A stretch of 64,000 bases of DNA from an uncultured Bacteroidaceae bacterium (GTDB lineage: Bacteria; Bacteroidota; Bacteroidia; Bacteroidales; Bacteroidaceae), in contig CAJOJA010000020.1 in the NCBI GenBank assembly GCA_905234735.1, positions 1 through 64,000 on the forward strand, in the 5' to 3' direction. The notes below the pieces were generated by a model. The model was not told the DNA's origin. It saw only the letters and a program-made list of their open reading frames with translations, and made no database searches. This document shows positions 50,674-61,970 of the stretch, piece by piece. Positions within the stretch are counted from its first letter, which is position 1. Each line of letters starts with the position of its first letter. The translations under genes and the position numbers were made by a program.

Positions 50674-53600
50674 ATGGCTTCTAACATTATTGACAACAGA
50701 GTAAATTTCGCTTCTGTAAAGAATCCGATGCCTTATCCGGATTTTCTGGAGGTACAGCTGAAGTCGTTCAATGACTTCCTACAGCTCGACACACCGCCAG
50801 AACTGAGAAAGAACGATGGATTGTACAAGGTGTTCGCCGAGAATTTCCCCATAACGGACACCCGCAACAACTTCCAATTGGAGTTTCTGGACTACTACAT
50901 CGACCCGCCTCGCTATAGCATCGAGGAGTGTCTGGAGAGAGGACTGACCTATGCCGTGCCTTTGAAGGCCAAGCTGAAGCTCTTCTGTACCGACCCCGAG
51001 CACGAGGACTTCGACACCGTCATTCAGGATGTCTTCCTCGGTCCCATTCCCTACATGACGGAGAATGGTACGTTCATCATCAATGGCGCAGAGCGCGTGG
51101 TCGTTTCGCAGCTCCACCGTTCTCCGGGCGTATTCTTCGGCAGCAGCATTCACAGCAACGGCACACAGTTGTATTCGGCCCGTATCATTCCGTTCAAGGG
51201 TTCTTGGATTGAGTTTGCTACGGACATCAACAATGTCATGTATGCCTACATCGACCGTAAGAAGAAGTTGCCCGTAACAACTCTGTTGCGTGCCATCGGT
51301 TTCGAAAAGGATAAGGATATCCTGGAGATATTCGTCCAGACAGAGGAAGTTCAGGTTACCCGTAAGAACCTGGAGCAGTATAAGGGCCAGAAACTGGCCG
51401 CCCGCGTCCTGAAGAGCCGCGTGGAGGACTTTGTTGACGAGGATACCGGTGAGGTAATCTCTGTTGAGCGTAATGAGGTTATCCTGGAGCGTGAGACGGA
51501 ACTCACCGACGATAATATTGAACTCATTCTGGATAGCGGCGTGGAGACCATCCTGATTCTGAAGGAGGATGACAATTCGAGCGGCTATTCCATCATCTTT
51601 AATACGCTGAACAAGGATACCTCGAACAGTGAAAAGGAGGCTATCCTGCACATCTACCGTCAGCTGCGCAATGCAGACCCTGCCGACGATGCCAGCGCAC
51701 GTGAGGTTATCTACAACCTCTTCTTCTCTGAGAAGCGTTACGACCTGGGTGATGTGGGTCGTTATCGCATCAACCGCAAACTCGGACTGGACACGGATCC
51801 GAAGGTACGTGTCTTGACGAAGGAAGATATTATTGAGATTATTAAGTACCTGATTGAGCTGATTAACTCAAAGGCTGCTGTCGACGACATTGACCACCTG
51901 TCGAATCGTCATGTCCGTACGGTGGGTGAGCAGTTGAGCAACCAGTTTGCTATCGGTCTAGCCCGCATGAGCCGTACCATACGTGAGCGTATGAATGTTC
52001 GCGATAATGAGGTTTTCACTCCCACTGACCTGATTAACGCCAAGACGATTTCCAGCGTTATCAACAGCTTCTTTGGAACGAATGCCCTGTCACAGTTCAT
52101 GGATCAGACAAATCCCTTGGCTGAAGTCACACACAAGCGTCGTCTCTCTGCCCTGGGTCCTGGTGGTCTGTCGCGTGAACGTGCCGGTTTCGAGGTGCGT
52201 GACGTACACTATACCCACTATGGCCGTCTCTGTCCTATTGAGTCTCCTGAAGGTCCTAATATCGGTCTGATTAGTTCGCTCTGCGTCTATGCAAAGATTA
52301 ATGACCTTGGTTTCATTGAGACTCCATACCGCGTGGTGAAGGACGGCGTTGTTGACCTCAGTAACGAGGGCATCAAGTATATGACTGCCGAAGAGGAAGA
52401 AGGGCAGATTATCGGTCAGGGTAATGCACCCTTGAACGATGACGGTTCCTTCATCCGCAGTCGTGTTAAGTGCCGCCGGGACGACGACTATCCTGTGGTT
52501 CCTCCCTCGGAAGTGAACCTGATGGACGTGGCTCCCCAGCAGATTGCTTCTATTGCAGCTGCCCTGATTCCGTTCCTGGAGCACGACGATGCTCACCGAG
52601 CACTGATGGGCTCGAACATGATGCGCCAGGCCGTTCCCCTGCTACGTACAGAAGCTCCTATTGTGGGAACAGGTATTGAGAAGCAGGTTTGCGAGGATAG
52701 CCGCACCATGATTACGGCCGAGGGCGATGGCGTAGTGGAATATGTTGATGCTACCACCATCCGCATCCTCTACGACCGTACCGAAGACGAGGAATTCGTA
52801 AGCTTTGAGCCTGCCCTCAAGGAATACCGCATACCGAAGTTCCGCCGTACCAACCAGAATATGACCATCGACCTGCGTCCCATCTGTAATAAGGGTGACC
52901 GTGTGAAGGCCGGCGACATCCTGACCGAGGGATACTCCACCGAAAATGGTGAGTTGGCTCTGGGTAAGAACTTGTTGGTAGCATACATGCCTTGGAAGGG
53001 TTATAACTATGAGGATGCTATCGTGCTCAACGAGCGTATTGTACGCGAGGACATCATGACCAGCGTCCACGTCGAGGAGTTTGCCTTGGAGGTTCGCGAA
53101 ACGAAGCGTGGTTACGAGGAACTGACCAGCGATATCCCCAATGTCAGTGAAGAGGCAACGAAGGATCTGGACGAGAATGGTATCATCCGTATCGGTGCAC
53201 GCGTGGCTCCCGGCGATATCATGATTGGTAAGATTACCCCGAAGGGCGAGAGCGATCCCAGTCCTGAAGAGAAACTGCTTCGTGCCATCTTCGGTGACAA
53301 GGCCGGCGACGTCAAGGATGCCTCATTGAAGGCCAATCCTTCTCTGAATGGTGTGGTTATCGACAAGAAACTCTTCTCACGTGCCATCAAGACACGTTCG
53401 GCCAAGCTGCAGGATAAACCCCGTCTGGCTGCCATCGACGAAGAGTTTGAAAATAAAGTGGCCGATCTCAAGGCTATTCTTATCGACAAATTGCTCGAAC
53501 TGACAAAGGGCAAAGGTAAGGCGAAAGGTCTCGTATCCGCTGGCGTGAAGGACTATATGGGAGCAGAGGTTATTCCTGCTGGTTCCAAGTTTACTGCTGG

Positions 53601-54504
53601 TGCCCTGGATGCCCTTGACTTCACGGCTATCCAACTTTCGGACTGGACGAAAGACGAATACGTCAACACGCTCATCTCCAAGTTGGTCATCAACTACCTG
53701 AAGAAGTTCAAGCTGCTGGATGCTGAGGCCAAGCGTAAGAAGTTCGCTATCACCATCGGTGACGAGCTGCCCGCAGGCATCATTCAGATGGCTAAGGTCT
53801 ACATTGCCAAGAAACGTAAGATGGGCGTCGGTGACAAGATGGCCGGACGTCACGGTAACAAGGGTATCGTGTCGAAGATTGTGCGTCAGGAGGATATGCC
53901 TTTCCTGGCCGATGGTACTCCTGTCGACATCGTGCTGAACCCGTTGGGTGTGCCCTCGCGTATGAATATCGGTCAGATATTTGAGACCATTCTCGGTGCT
54001 GCCGGTAAGAAATTGGGTGTGAAGTTCGCTTCTCCTATCTTTGATGGTGCAACACTCGATGACCTGGACGTATGGACGGAAAAGGCCGGTCTGCCTCGTT
54101 ACTGTTCTATGCAGCTCTACGATGGTGCTACCGGCGAGCCGTTCGACCAGCTGGCAACTGTGGGCGTAGCTTATATGCTGAAGCTGGGTCACATGGTTGA
54201 GGACAAGATGCACGCACGTTCCATCGGTCCGTACAGTCTCATCACGCAGCAGCCACTTGGCGGTAAAGCCCAGTTCGGTGGCCAGCGTTTCGGTGAGATG
54301 GAGGTTTGGGCCATTGAGGCCTTCGGTGCTTCGCACGTGCTGCAGGAAATCCTGACCATCAAGTCTGATGATGTCGTGGGCCGCAGCAAGGCATACGAAG
54401 CTATTGTAAAGGGTGAACCCATGCCTACTCCGGGAATACCAGAATCCCTGAACGTGCTCCTACACGAGCTGAAGGGTCTGGGCCTGAGTGTAACCCTCGA
54501 TTAA
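50674..54504 (+). CDS. rpoB: DNA-directed RNA polymerase beta subunit
   Basis: 1276 residues. Key blocks are in order: [23 protein letters not shown], the rifampicin-site region [19 protein letters not shown] then [31 protein letters not shown], the catalytic region [13 protein letters not shown] and the C-terminal [20 protein letters not shown]. All of these are intact. Not obviously altered at the usual rifampicin positions, but no comparison was run. Co-transcribed with rpoC (23 bp apart). Confidence 0.98.
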   Translation: MASNIIDNRVNFASVKNPMPYPDFLEVQLKSFNDFLQLDTPPELRKNDGLYKVFAENFPITDTRNNFQLEFLDYYIDPPRYSIEECLERGLTYAVPLKAKLKLFCTDPEHEDFDTVIQDVFLGPIPYMTENGTFIINGAERVVVSQLHRSPGVFFGSSIHSNGTQLYSARIIPFKGSWIEFATDINNVMYAYIDRKKKLPVTTLLRAIGFEKDKDILEIFVQTEEVQVTRKNLEQYKGQKLAARVLKSRVEDFVDEDTGEVISVERNEVILERETELTDDNIELILDSGVETILILKEDDNSSGYSIIFNTLNKDTSNSEKEAILHIYRQLRNADPADDASAREVIYNLFFSEKRYDLGDVGRYRINRKLGLDTDPKVRVLTKEDIIEIIKYLIELINSKAAVDDIDHLSNRHVRTVGEQLSNQFAIGLARMSRTIRERMNVRDNEVFTPTDLINAKTISSVINSFFGTNALSQFMDQTNPLAEVTHKRRLSALGPGGLSRERAGFEVRDVHYTHYGRLCPIESPEGPNIGLISSLCVYAKINDLGFIETPYRVVKDGVVDLSNEGIKYMTAEEEEGQIIGQGNAPLNDDGSFIRSRVKCRRDDDYPVVPPSEVNLMDVAPQQIASIAAALIPFLEHDDAHRALMGSNMMRQAVPLLRTEAPIVGTGIEKQVCEDSRTMITAEGDGVVEYVDATTIRILYDRTEDEEFVSFEPALKEYRIPKFRRTNQNMTIDLRPICNKGDRVKAGDILTEGYSTENGELALGKNLLVAYMPWKGYNYEDAIVLNERIVREDIMTSVHVEEFALEVRETKRGYEELTSDIPNVSEEATKDLDENGIIRIGARVAPGDIMIGKITPKGESDPSPEEKLLRAIFGDKAGDVKDASLKANPSLNGVVIDKKLFSRAIKTRSAKLQDKPRLAAIDEEFENKVADLKAILIDKLLELTKGKGKAKGLVSAGVKDYMGAEVIPAGSKFTAGALDALDFTAIQLSDWTKDEYVNTLISKLVINYLKKFKLLDAEAKRKKFAITIGDELPAGIIQMAKVYIAKKRKMGVGDKMAGRHGNKGIVSKIVRQEDMPFLADGTPVDIVLNPLGVPSRMNIGQIFETILGAAGKKLGVKFASPIFDGATLDDLDVWTEKAGLPRYCSMQLYDGATGEPFDQLATVGVAYMLKLGHMVEDKMHARSIGPYSLITQQPLGGKAQFGGQRFGEMEVWAIEAFGASHVLQEILTIKSDDVVGRSKAYEAIVKGEPMPTPGIPESLNVLLHELKGLGLSVTLD

Positions 54505-54527
54505 CGGATACATTAAAGATATAAACT

Positions 54528-57500
54528 ATGGCTTTTAAGAAAGAAAGTAAGATAAAGACTAATTTTACGAAGATTACCATTGGACTGGCCTCTCCGGAGG
54601 AAATCCTGGAAAATTCGTATGGCGAGGTCCTGAAGCCCGAGACCATCAACTATCGTACCTATAAGCCCGAACGTGATGGTCTGTTCTGCGAGCGCATCTT
54701 TGGTCCGACGAAGGATTATGAGTGCCATTGCGGAAAGTACAAGCGTATCCGTTACAAGGGCATCGTTTGTGACCGTTGCGGTGTGGAGGTAACAGAGAAA
54801 AAGGTGCGCCGCGAACGCAGTGGCCACATTGCCCTCGTTGTGCCGGTTGCCCATATCTGGTATTTCCGTTCGCTTCCTAACAAGATTGGTTATCTGTTGG
54901 GACTGCCTACTAAGAAACTTGACCAGGTTATCTATTACGAACGCTACATCGTCATCCAGTTGGGTGCCTTGGAAGGTGTGAAGATAGAGTCTCTGGGACG
55001 TCCTCTCGAGGAGAACGACCTGCTCTCCGAAGAAGAGTATATGGAGGTGATGGAACATGTGGCTAAGGAGAATGCCTACCTTGAGGACAGCGACCCCAAT
55101 AAGTTCATCGCCAAGATGGGTGCTGAGGCCGTCTACGATATGCTCCTGCGTGTAGACCTCGATAGCCTTTCGTTCCAATTGCGTGACCTGGCAAACCAAG
55201 AGGGTGCACAGCAGCGTAAGAACGACGCACTGAAGCGCCTTCAGGTTGTGGAATCGTTCCGTGCAAGCCGCGATCGTAATCGTCCTGAGTGGATGATAAT
55301 GAAGATTCTGCCTGTCATTCCGCCCGAACTGCGTCCATTGGTTCCCCTGGATGGTGGACGTTTCGCCACGAGTGATCTGAACGACCTCTACCGCCGCGTC
55401 ATCATCCGCAACAATCGTCTGAAGCGTTTGATTGAAATCAAGGCTCCCGAGGTTATCCTGCGTAACGAGAAGCGTATGTTGCAGGAGGCCGTTGACAGCC
55501 TGTTCGACAACAGCCGCAAGAGTAGTGCCGTGAAGACGGAGAACAATCGTCCCCTGAAGTCCCTCTCCGATTCACTGAAGGGTAAACAGGGCCGTTTCCG
55601 TCAGAACTTGCTTGGTAAGCGTGTCGATTACTCGGCCCGTTCGGTTATCGTCGTTGGTCCTGAACTGAAGATGGGCGAGTGCGGTCTGCCCAAACTAATG
55701 GCAGCCGAGCTCTACAAACCATTTATCATCCGCAAGCTCATCGAGCGCGGTATTGTGAAGACGGTGAAGTCGGCTAAGAAGATTGTCGACCGCAAGGAAT
55801 CCATCATCTGGGACATCCTGGAACATGTGATGAAGGGACACCCCGTTCTCCTGAACCGTGCCCCGACACTGCACCGTCTGGGTATCCAGGCTTTCCAGCC
55901 CAAGATGATTGAGGGTAAGGCAATTCAGCTCCACCCGCTGGCATGTACGGCCTTCAATGCCGACTTTGACGGTGACCAGATGGCTGTGCATTTGCCTCTG
56001 AGTAATGAAGCCATCCTTGAAGCTCAGTTGCTGATGCTCCAGAGCCATAACATTCTGAACCCTGCCAATGGTGCTCCTATCACGGTGCCCTCTCAGGATA
56101 TGGTACTTGGTTTGTATTACATTACCAAGCTGCGTCCCGGTGCCAAGGGCGAAGGCCTGACCTTCTACGGTCCCGAGGAAGCCATCATTGCCTACAACGA
56201 GAAGAAGGTCGACATCCACGCTCCCATCAAGGTCATTGTTGACGACAAGATGGAGGACGGCACTTTCGGCAGACACATGGTTGAGACCTCTGTTGGCCGC
56301 GTCATTGTCAATGAAGTAGTGCCCACCGAAGTCGGCTACTTCAATGAAACCATTTCGAAGAAGAACCTGCGCGATATCATCACCCTCGTTATTAAGACAG
56401 TAGGTGTGGCTCGTGCCTGTGAGTTCCTTGACGGTATCAAGAACCTGGGCTATAAGATGGCCTACGAAGGCGGCTTGTCCTTCAATCTTGGTGACATCAT
56501 CATCCCAGATGAGAAGAAGGGTTTGATTCATCGTGGTAACGACGAAGTAGAGCGTATCGCTCAGGACTACGGAATGGGTTTCATCACCGACAAAGAGCGT
56601 TACAACAAGGTTATCGATGCCTGGACACATATCAACAACGACCTTTCTGAAATCCTGATGAAAGAGATGAAGGAGGCCGACCAGGGCTTTAATGCCGTCT
56701 ACATGATGCTCGATTCCGGTGCCCGTGGTAGTAAGGGACAGATTAGCCAGCTCTCTGGTATGCGTGGTCTGATGGCCAAGCCTCAGAAGGCCGGTGCTGA
56801 GCCTCTGATTATCGAGGACCCCATTATTTCGAACTTTAAGGAAGGTATGTCCGTGCTGGAGTATTTTATCTCTACCCACGGTGCCCGTAAGGGTCTGGCC
56901 GATACCGCCCTGAAGACGGCCGATGCCGGTTATTTGACTCGTCGTCTGGTCGATGTCAGCCACGACGTCATCATCAACGAGGAGGACTGCGGCACCCTGC
57001 GCGGTCTGGTTTGCACGGCTCTGAAGAACGGCGACGAAGTTATTTCTTCCCTCTACGAGCGCATTCTGGGTCGTGTTTCGGTGCACGACATCATTCATCC
57101 CGTTACGGGCAAACTCATCTGTGCTGCCGGTGAGGAAATCAACGAAGCCAAGGCTCAGGAGATTGAGGACAGCCCCATCGAGAGTGTCGAGATTCGTTCG
57201 GTGCTCACCTGCGAATCCAAGCACGGTGTATGCATGAAGTGCTACGGTCGCAACCTGGCTACTGCTCGCATGGTGCAGAAGGGCGAAGCCGTTGGCGTCA
57301 TTGCAGCCCAGAGTATCGGTGAGCCTGGTACCCAGCTGACTCTGCGTACGTTCCACGCTGGTGGTGTGGCCGGTAACGCCGTAGCCAATGCCATGATTGT
57401 GGCCAAGTACGATGCCAAGCTGAACTTCGACGAACTGCGTACCGTTGACTTCGTTGATGACGAAGGCAGGGCTGCTCAAATGGTTGTCGGACGTTTGGCC

Positions 57501-58829
57501 GAAGTCCGTTTCGTGGAGCCCAAGACAGGCATTGTCCTGCTGACGCAAAGCGTACCCTATGGTTCTACACTCTATAATAAGGAAGGCGATGAGGTGAAGA
57601 AGGGTGATGTCATTGCCAAATGGGATCCCTTCAATGCTGTTATTGTAACTGAGATGCCTGGACGTGTCCAGTTCGAAAACGTAGTTGAGGGTGTGACCTA
57701 TCGTGTTGAGACAGACGAAATCTCTGGTCAGCGCGAGCTCATTGTGACGGAGTCTAAGGATCGCACCATCGTGCCCTCAGCTCACATCCTTGACGAGAAT
57801 GGCGAGCTCATCCGTACCTATAACTTCCCTATCAATGGTCACATCGTGGTCAACGATGGTCAGACTGTTAAGGCCGGTGACGTTCTCGTGAAGATTCCTC
57901 GTGCACTGGGTGGCGGTGGTGGTGACATCACGGGTGGTTTGCCTCGTGTAACTGAGCTTTTCGAGGCCCGCAACCCGTCGAACCCTGCCATCGTTGCAGA
58001 AATTGACGGTGAGGTCACAATGGGTAAACTGAAACGTGGTAACCGTGAAATCATTGTTACTCCCAAGGTGGGTGAACCCTGCAAGTACCTTGTTCCCCTG
58101 TCGAAGCAGATTCTGGTACAGGAGAACGACTACGTACGTGCGGGTACTCCGTTGTCCGATGGTGCCATCACTCCGGCCGACATTCTGGCTATCAAGGGTC
58201 CCACGGCTGTTCAGGAGTACATCGTGAACGAGATTCAGGATGTTTACCGTCTACAGGGTGTTAAGATCAACGATAAGCACTTCGAGGTCATTGTGCGACA
58301 GATGATGCGCAAGGTTCAGATTGAGGAACCCGGTGATACGCGCTTCCTTGAACAGCAGATTGTCGATAAACTCGACTTTGCCGAGGAGAACGATCGTATC
58401 TGGGGCAAGAAGGTGGTTATTGACGCTGGCGACAGCGAGACCATGCAGAAGGGTATGATCGTTACCGCCCGCAAGCTCCGCGACGAGAACTCTGTGCTGA
58501 AGCGTCGCGACCTGAAGTTGGTGGAAGTGCGCGATGCTGTGCCTGCTACGTCGACACAGATTCTTCAGGGTATCACCCGTGCTGCACTGCAGACGGGAAG
58601 CTTCATCTCTGCCGCCTCCTTCCAGGAGACCACCAAGGTGCTGAACGAAGCTGCCATCAACGGAAAGACCGACCGTTTGGAGGGTATGAAGGAGAACGTA
58701 ATCTCCGGTCACCTTATACCTGCCGGTACTGGTTTGCGCGATTTCGAGAAGATTGTCGTTGGTGCAAAGGACGATTTTGATCGTGTAATGGCTAACCGCA
58801 AGTCCATTCTCGATTTGGATGATATGTAG
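54528..58829 (+). CDS. rpoC: DNA-directed RNA polymerase beta' subunit
   Basis: 1433 residues. Zinc ribbon [20 protein letters not shown] near the start, active-site loop [15 protein letters not shown], bridge helix/trigger loop regions ([29 protein letters not shown]), second zinc site (CGTLRGLV...[15 protein letters not shown]) and C-terminal [20 protein letters not shown]. Stop followed by a hairpin. The order rplL-rpoB-rpoC is standard. Confidence 0.98.
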   Translation: MAFKKESKIKTNFTKITIGLASPEEILENSYGEVLKPETINYRTYKPERDGLFCERIFGPTKDYECHCGKYKRIRYKGIVCDRCGVEVTEKKVRRERSGHIALVVPVAHIWYFRSLPNKIGYLLGLPTKKLDQVIYYERYIVIQLGALEGVKIESLGRPLEENDLLSEEEYMEVMEHVAKENAYLEDSDPNKFIAKMGAEAVYDMLLRVDLDSLSFQLRDLANQEGAQQRKNDALKRLQVVESFRASRDRNRPEWMIMKILPVIPPELRPLVPLDGGRFATSDLNDLYRRVIIRNNRLKRLIEIKAPEVILRNEKRMLQEAVDSLFDNSRKSSAVKTENNRPLKSLSDSLKGKQGRFRQNLLGKRVDYSARSVIVVGPELKMGECGLPKLMAAELYKPFIIRKLIERGIVKTVKSAKKIVDRKESIIWDILEHVMKGHPVLLNRAPTLHRLGIQAFQPKMIEGKAIQLHPLACTAFNADFDGDQMAVHLPLSNEAILEAQLLMLQSHNILNPANGAPITVPSQDMVLGLYYITKLRPGAKGEGLTFYGPEEAIIAYNEKKVDIHAPIKVIVDDKMEDGTFGRHMVETSVGRVIVNEVVPTEVGYFNETISKKNLRDIITLVIKTVGVARACEFLDGIKNLGYKMAYEGGLSFNLGDIIIPDEKKGLIHRGNDEVERIAQDYGMGFITDKERYNKVIDAWTHINNDLSEILMKEMKEADQGFNAVYMMLDSGARGSKGQISQLSGMRGLMAKPQKAGAEPLIIEDPIISNFKEGMSVLEYFISTHGARKGLADTALKTADAGYLTRRLVDVSHDVIINEEDCGTLRGLVCTALKNGDEVISSLYERILGRVSVHDIIHPVTGKLICAAGEEINEAKAQEIEDSPIESVEIRSVLTCESKHGVCMKCYGRNLATARMVQKGEAVGVIAAQSIGEPGTQLTLRTFHAGGVAGNAVANAMIVAKYDAKLNFDELRTVDFVDDEGRAAQMVVGRLAEVRFVEPKTGIVLLTQSVPYGSTLYNKEGDEVKKGDVIAKWDPFNAVIVTEMPGRVQFENVVEGVTYRVETDEISGQRELIVTESKDRTIVPSAHILDENGELIRTYNFPINGHIVVNDGQTVKAGDVLVKIPRALGGGGGDITGGLPRVTELFEARNPSNPAIVAEIDGEVTMGKLKRGNREIIVTPKVGEPCKYLVPLSKQILVQENDYVRAGTPLSDGAITPADILAIKGPTAVQEYIVNEIQDVYRLQGVKINDKHFEVIVRQMMRKVQIEEPGDTRFLEQQIVDKLDFAEENDRIWGKKVVIDAGDSETMQKGMIVTARKLRDENSVLKRRDLKLVEVRDAVPATSTQILQGITRAALQTGSFISAASFQETTKVLNEAAINGKTDRLEGMKENVISGHLIPAGTGLRDFEKIVVGAKDDFDRVMANRKSILDLDDM

Positions 58830-58857
58830 TAGCGCATAGCGCATAACATTGGTAAGT

Positions 58858-58900
58858 AAATAGGAGCAGCCACCCATGAAGAGTGTGTTGCTCCTATTTT
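58858..58900 (+). terminator. rpoBC terminator
   Basis: AAATAGGAGCA (58858-58868) pairs with TGCTCCTATTT (58889-58899) with loop 20 nt; T-run continues to 58901. Convergent with the IspD-like gene. Confidence 0.75.
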
Positions 58901-58952
58901 TCCTGTCCTAATACGCTGTGGTGGGCATCCGTTTCACGTTCCGTGTGACGTT

Positions 58953-59672
58953 CTAATCGTAGTTGAGGCTGCGTAGACGGTTGTAGATTTCCACATCCAT
59001 CGGTAACGTTATCTTGAAGTTCAGCATACTTCCTTCTACGATGTGGATTGGTTCCCAGCCAACTTCGTTTATCAGTGTGAAGAGTGATTGCGACTCCTGT
59101 ATGCCCTGCTCCTTGGCTTTCCGTACAATGCTGTTGAGGTCTTGCATACGGAATGTGATGGGAGTCTGTGCGCGCATCATCGTCTCGCGTGAGGCAAATC
59201 CGTTCGAGGTCTTTCCGTCGTATGTTTTTAGGTACGATTCATGGCTGTACATGGCCGTTATGGCATTGCCGTTCCTGATGCATGAGAGGATGTTGTTGCT
59301 GATAACCTCATGCGATACGAAGGGGCGCACGCTTTCGTGGACCAGTACTACGGTCTCGTCTTCTACACCAGCTTCTGCCAGTCCGTGTATGCCGTTAAGT
59401 AGCGAGTGATGACTGGTAACCCCAGACTTGATGGTCTGTCGGAATTTTCCGATATGTCCGATGTTGGCTTGTTTCTGCACGTAACTGCTCCATTCTGGAT
59501 TGCAAACGACCCATATTTCGCTTACCAGCGGATGTCGTTCGAAGGCCTTCATCGTGTGCAGCAGAATGCTTTCGCCGTCGGTTTCGATGAACTGTTTCGG
59601 ACGGGTCGAATGCATGCGCAGCCCGTAGCCTCCGGCCAGCAGCAATACGATTATCTTAGGACTCTCTTTCAT
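58953..59672 (-). CDS. IspD-like cytidylyltransferase, paired with a CDP-alcohol phosphotransferase
   Basis: 239 residues (241 from the ATG at 59678). Nucleotidyltransferase fold opening IIVLLLAGGYGLRMHSTRPK with KQFIE, then HPLVSEIWVVCNP, VLVHESVRPFV and RAQTPITF. These match the IspD/TarI cytidylyltransferases, which make CDP-activated alcohols (CDP-methylerythritol or CDP-ribitol, for example). Its overlap with the CDP-alcohol phosphotransferase (17-23 bp) points to a product used by that enzyme, not necessarily isoprenoid synthesis. A separate IspD gene elsewhere in the genome would support this. Confidence 0.78.
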   Translation of the reverse strand: MKESPKIIVLLLAGGYGLRMHSTRPKQFIETDGESILLHTMKAFERHPLVSEIWVVCNPEWSSYVQKQANIGHIGKFRQTIKSGVTSHHSLLNGIHGLAEAGVEDETVVLVHESVRPFVSHEVISNNILSCIRNGNAITAMYSHESYLKTYDGKTSNGFASRETMMRAQTPITFRMQDLNSIVRKAKEQGIQESQSLFTLINEVGWEPIHIVEGSMLNFKITLPMDVEIYNRLRSLNYD

Positions 59673-60579
59673 GGGCATTCAGTTCGTTATAGAACTCAAG
59701 GCAGAAACGTTCGTGCCTGCGGCGGGTATAGAAGCGTAGCGGCTCCAATACGATGATCTCGAAAAGGGGGAATAGAATAGGGTAGCCCACAATCAGTGAC
59801 AGGAACAGCACGCCCACGCGGGTGTCAAACGTCAGGATGTTGGCATGCGGCATGAGGGGCAGGCTCTTCTCGCGAAAACGGCTGCGCAGGTCGTTCGGGA
59901 TTGCCTCACCGTATATCGCCCTGACTTTGTGGTAGAAACGCTGGAACTGTGGCGTCTGGTCTTCTTGGCCTTTGGTGTATGAGCGGTAAAAGAAGAGGTA
60001 CATCTTCTCGAACCATTCGCCCCGTCGCCAGCGCAGTTGTTGGTAGCGGGCGTTTTCCTGGGCATAGGTGTCCAGTTCGCTTCGTTTGTTACCGAAGGTA
60101 AACCATAGGTGTATGTTCTTGTAGTAGTCGGCCAGGGCCGCCTGTCGTCCATGACAGATGAAGCCTGCGTAGGCACAGAGCAACCATATCCAAATGCCCA
60201 TCTGAGGCTGCAGGCGCAGCACGATGGCCTGATAGATGCAGTAGAACCAGATGTCGCCGGCCAGCCCGTCCAACAGCCGTCCCACCAGTGTACGCTGGTT
60301 GGTCATTCGTGCCAATTGGCCGTCAGCACAATCGTACCAGTTGGCCCAGATGAGCAGCCCCATGCCGATGAGGTTCATGCGCACATCGTCAAAATAGAAG
60401 AAGTAACCGCTGGCTGCACCAATGACGATGGATAGCAGCGTGACGGCAATGGGGTGGACATGGAGCTGACGGAACAGCAAGGCCCACAGGTAGCCTGGTG
60501 TACGCGTCACGTACAACTCGAAGACCCCCTCCGTATCTTCCGATTTCATGGTGGCCAGCACTTGTTGCTTCAGGCTCAT
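59656..60579 (-). CDS. CDP-alcohol phosphatidyltransferase family membrane protein
   Basis: 307 residues, with membrane helices around ~28-40, ~48-64, ~70-88, ~118-150 and ~250-285. The motif NWYDCADGQLARMTN...VGRLLDGLAGD has the family form D-x2-D-G-x2-A-R-x8-G-x3-D, but the last position is G followed by D rather than x3-D, a small shift from the usual motif. The family joins a CDP-alcohol to an acceptor alcohol to make phospholipid or glycolipid head groups. Paired with the IspD-like gene downstream. Exact head group unknown; inositol- or polyol-type lipids are plausible in Bacteroidales. Confidence 0.8.
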   Translation of the reverse strand: MSLKQQVLATMKSEDTEGVFELYVTRTPGYLWALLFRQLHVHPIAVTLLSIVIGAASGYFFYFDDVRMNLIGMGLLIWANWYDCADGQLARMTNQRTLVGRLLDGLAGDIWFYCIYQAIVLRLQPQMGIWIWLLCAYAGFICHGRQAALADYYKNIHLWFTFGNKRSELDTYAQENARYQQLRWRRGEWFEKMYLFFYRSYTKGQEDQTPQFQRFYHKVRAIYGEAIPNDLRSRFREKSLPLMPHANILTFDTRVGVLFLSLIVGYPILFPLFEIIVLEPLRFYTRRRHERFCLEFYNELNAHERES

Positions 60580-60605
60580 TATCCTGTCTTCTGTTAAATT
60601 TGGTG

Positions 60606-60613
60606 CAAAGTTA
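60606..60613 (-). promoter_or_regulatory. -7 box of the CDP-alcohol phosphotransferase operon
   Basis: TAACTTTG on the minus strand (60613-60606), 27 nt before the start codon at 60579. Confidence 0.65.
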
Positions 60614-60658
60614 CGAATAATTTTTCACTTATCGCTTTTCATTTTTCACTTTATTTTG

Positions 60659-60666
60659 TATCTTTG
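60659..60666 (+). promoter_or_regulatory. -7 box of the cysteine-rich lipoprotein
   Basis: TATCTTTG at 60659-60666, 45 nt before the ATG at 60711. The preceding ~50 bp (CTTTTCATTTTTCACTTTA) is T-rich with no exact TTTG at the expected distance. Confidence 0.6.
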
Positions 60667-60710
60667 CACACCGAAAGACATTTGGTTTAATTATTTAACA
60701 CGAGAAAACT

Positions 60711-61142
60711 ATGAAAAAGTTATTTCTGATGGCAATGGCAGTAGCTGCCATTTCTTTCACATCTTGCTGCAACAAGTCTGAGAAGGCTGAGGGTTGCGCT
60801 TGCGAGTGCGACACCTGTGTATGTGACCCCTGCGAATGCGGACAGTGCAAGTGCGAACCTTGTGAGTGCGATCCCTGCGAGTGTGGCAAGAAAGAGTGCT
60901 GTGGTGAGGAGAAGGCTTGCGAAAAGAAATGCGACACACCCTGCGAGAAGGAATGCGAGGCTGCTTGCGAGAAGGAGTGCGAAAAGCACTGTGAAGCTGC
61001 TGAGGCCGAAAAGACCGTGAAGGAGACCTTGAAGGATGCAGCCAACGATGTTGCCGATGCAGCCAAGGATAAGGCTGTCAAGGAGACCAACAAGGCCATC
61101 GAAGAAGGCGCTGAAGCTGCTAAGAAACAGCTCGGTTTGTAA
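60711..61142 (+). CDS. Cysteine-rich lipoprotein, metallothionein-like composition
   Basis: 143 residues. A signal with lipobox FTSC (Cys ~19) is followed by 22 further cysteines plus one more in the TSCC pair (24 total), in CxC and CxxC spacing: CACECDTCVCDPCECGQC, KCEPCECDPCECGKKECC, then a CEKxC/CExxC region. The C-terminal ~45 residues are an Ala/Lys/Glu helix (VKETLKDAANDVADAAKDKA), like amphipathic lipoprotein helices. The pattern suggests metal or persulfide binding at the cell surface or periplasm, but no family with a known function is recognised. Own promoter and a strong bidirectional terminator, so a separate unit. Start at 60711 gives the only lipoprotein signal. Confidence 0.85.
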   Translation: MKKLFLMAMAVAAISFTSCCNKSEKAEGCACECDTCVCDPCECGQCKCEPCECDPCECGKKECCGEEKACEKKCDTPCEKECEAACEKECEKHCEAAEAEKTVKETLKDAANDVADAAKDKAVKETNKAIEEGAEAAKKQLGL

Positions 61143-61172
61143 GCGATTCCTCCTCCGGTGATTCCGGAAAAA

Positions 61173-61219
61173 ACGGGACTGTGCCACATCAATGTGGTGC
61201 AGTCCCGTCTTTTTTTTTG
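61173..61219 (+). terminator. Bidirectional terminator
   Basis: ACGGGACTGTGCCACA (61173-61188) pairs with TGTGGTGCAGTCCCGT (61193-61208) with one mismatch and a 4-nt loop, T-run 61210-61219; on the minus strand the left flank gives TTTTTT, so it also serves sodB. Confidence 0.9.
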
Positions 61220-61269
61220 TACCTTGCTAAGAGATGATATCTCCACGGAATCGAAGTAGTGGCCCTGCC

Positions 61270-61860
61270 TTAGTGGGACAGATATCTGCCCTCGATGACT
61301 TCCCAGTCGATTATGTCCCAGAGTGCTGCGATATGGTCGGCTCGGCGATTTTGGTAGTCGAGATAGTAGGCATGTTCCCAAACATCGAAAGTGAGTAGGG
61401 GGCGCAAATCGCGTTGCACGGGGTTGGATGCATTGCCCTCTTGCGTGATGAGCAGTGAACCGTCGTCTTTCGCCGACAGCCATACCCAACCCGAACCGAA
61501 TAGGGTAGTGCCAGCTTTCTGGAACTCCTGCTTGAAGGCGGCAAATGAACCATACTCTTCGCCAATCGCCTCCATGAGTTCGCCCACGGGGACGTTGTTT
61601 TCGCGCGGGGCGCAGAATTGAGTAAAGTAGAGTTCGTGATTCAGCACCTGTCCGGCATTGTTCAGCAGACCTCCCTGAGTTTGCTTCACCAGCTCCGTGA
61701 GAGGAAGATCTTCCAGTCCGCTGTCTGATAACAGAGCATTCAGGTTGTTTACGTAGGTAGATAGGTGCTTGCCATAGTGAAAGGCAATAGTTTCGCGGCT
61801 AATTGCAGGCTCCAATGCCTCGGGAGCATAGGGTAGGAGCATCAGTTCGTAAGTTTTCAT
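61270..61860 (-). CDS. sodB: Superoxide dismutase (Fe/Mn)
   Basis: 196 residues. Metal ligands seen by family alignment: H28 (FHYGKH), H75 (NHELYF), D159 and H163 (DVWEHAYY), with GSGWVWL and the NN-AGQV block. Converts superoxide to peroxide and oxygen, important in an anaerobe with oxygen exposure. ATG at 61860 follows the MKTYELMLLPY family start; an in-frame ATG at 61950 would add 30 residues that are not SOD. Metal (Fe, Mn or cambialistic) is not decided here. Confidence 0.95.
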   Translation of the reverse strand: MKTYELMLLPYAPEALEPAISRETIAFHYGKHLSTYVNNLNALLSDSGLEDLPLTELVKQTQGGLLNNAGQVLNHELYFTQFCAPRENNVPVGELMEAIGEEYGSFAAFKQEFQKAGTTLFGSGWVWLSAKDDGSLLITQEGNASNPVQRDLRPLLTFDVWEHAYYLDYQNRRADHIAALWDIIDWEVIEGRYLSH

Positions 61861-61903
61861 ACTGGAATGTTTGTACGTTAGTGAGATTTCTTTCTTCTGC
61901 GTA

Positions 61904-61911
61904 CAAAGGTA
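61904..61911 (-). promoter_or_regulatory. sodB -7 box
   Basis: TACCTTTG on the minus strand (61911-61904), ~44 nt before the ATG. Confidence 0.6.
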
Positions 61912-61970
61912 GTAATTTTTTTTGAAATATCGAAAGTTCCAATCCGACATTACTATGGTTGAGCCTTAAT

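Noticed and set aside
55695..57548. 617-codon open frame on the minus strand inside rpoC
   Set aside because: Mirror of highly biased rpoC codons; no family motif, no promoter, and fully antisense to an essential gene.
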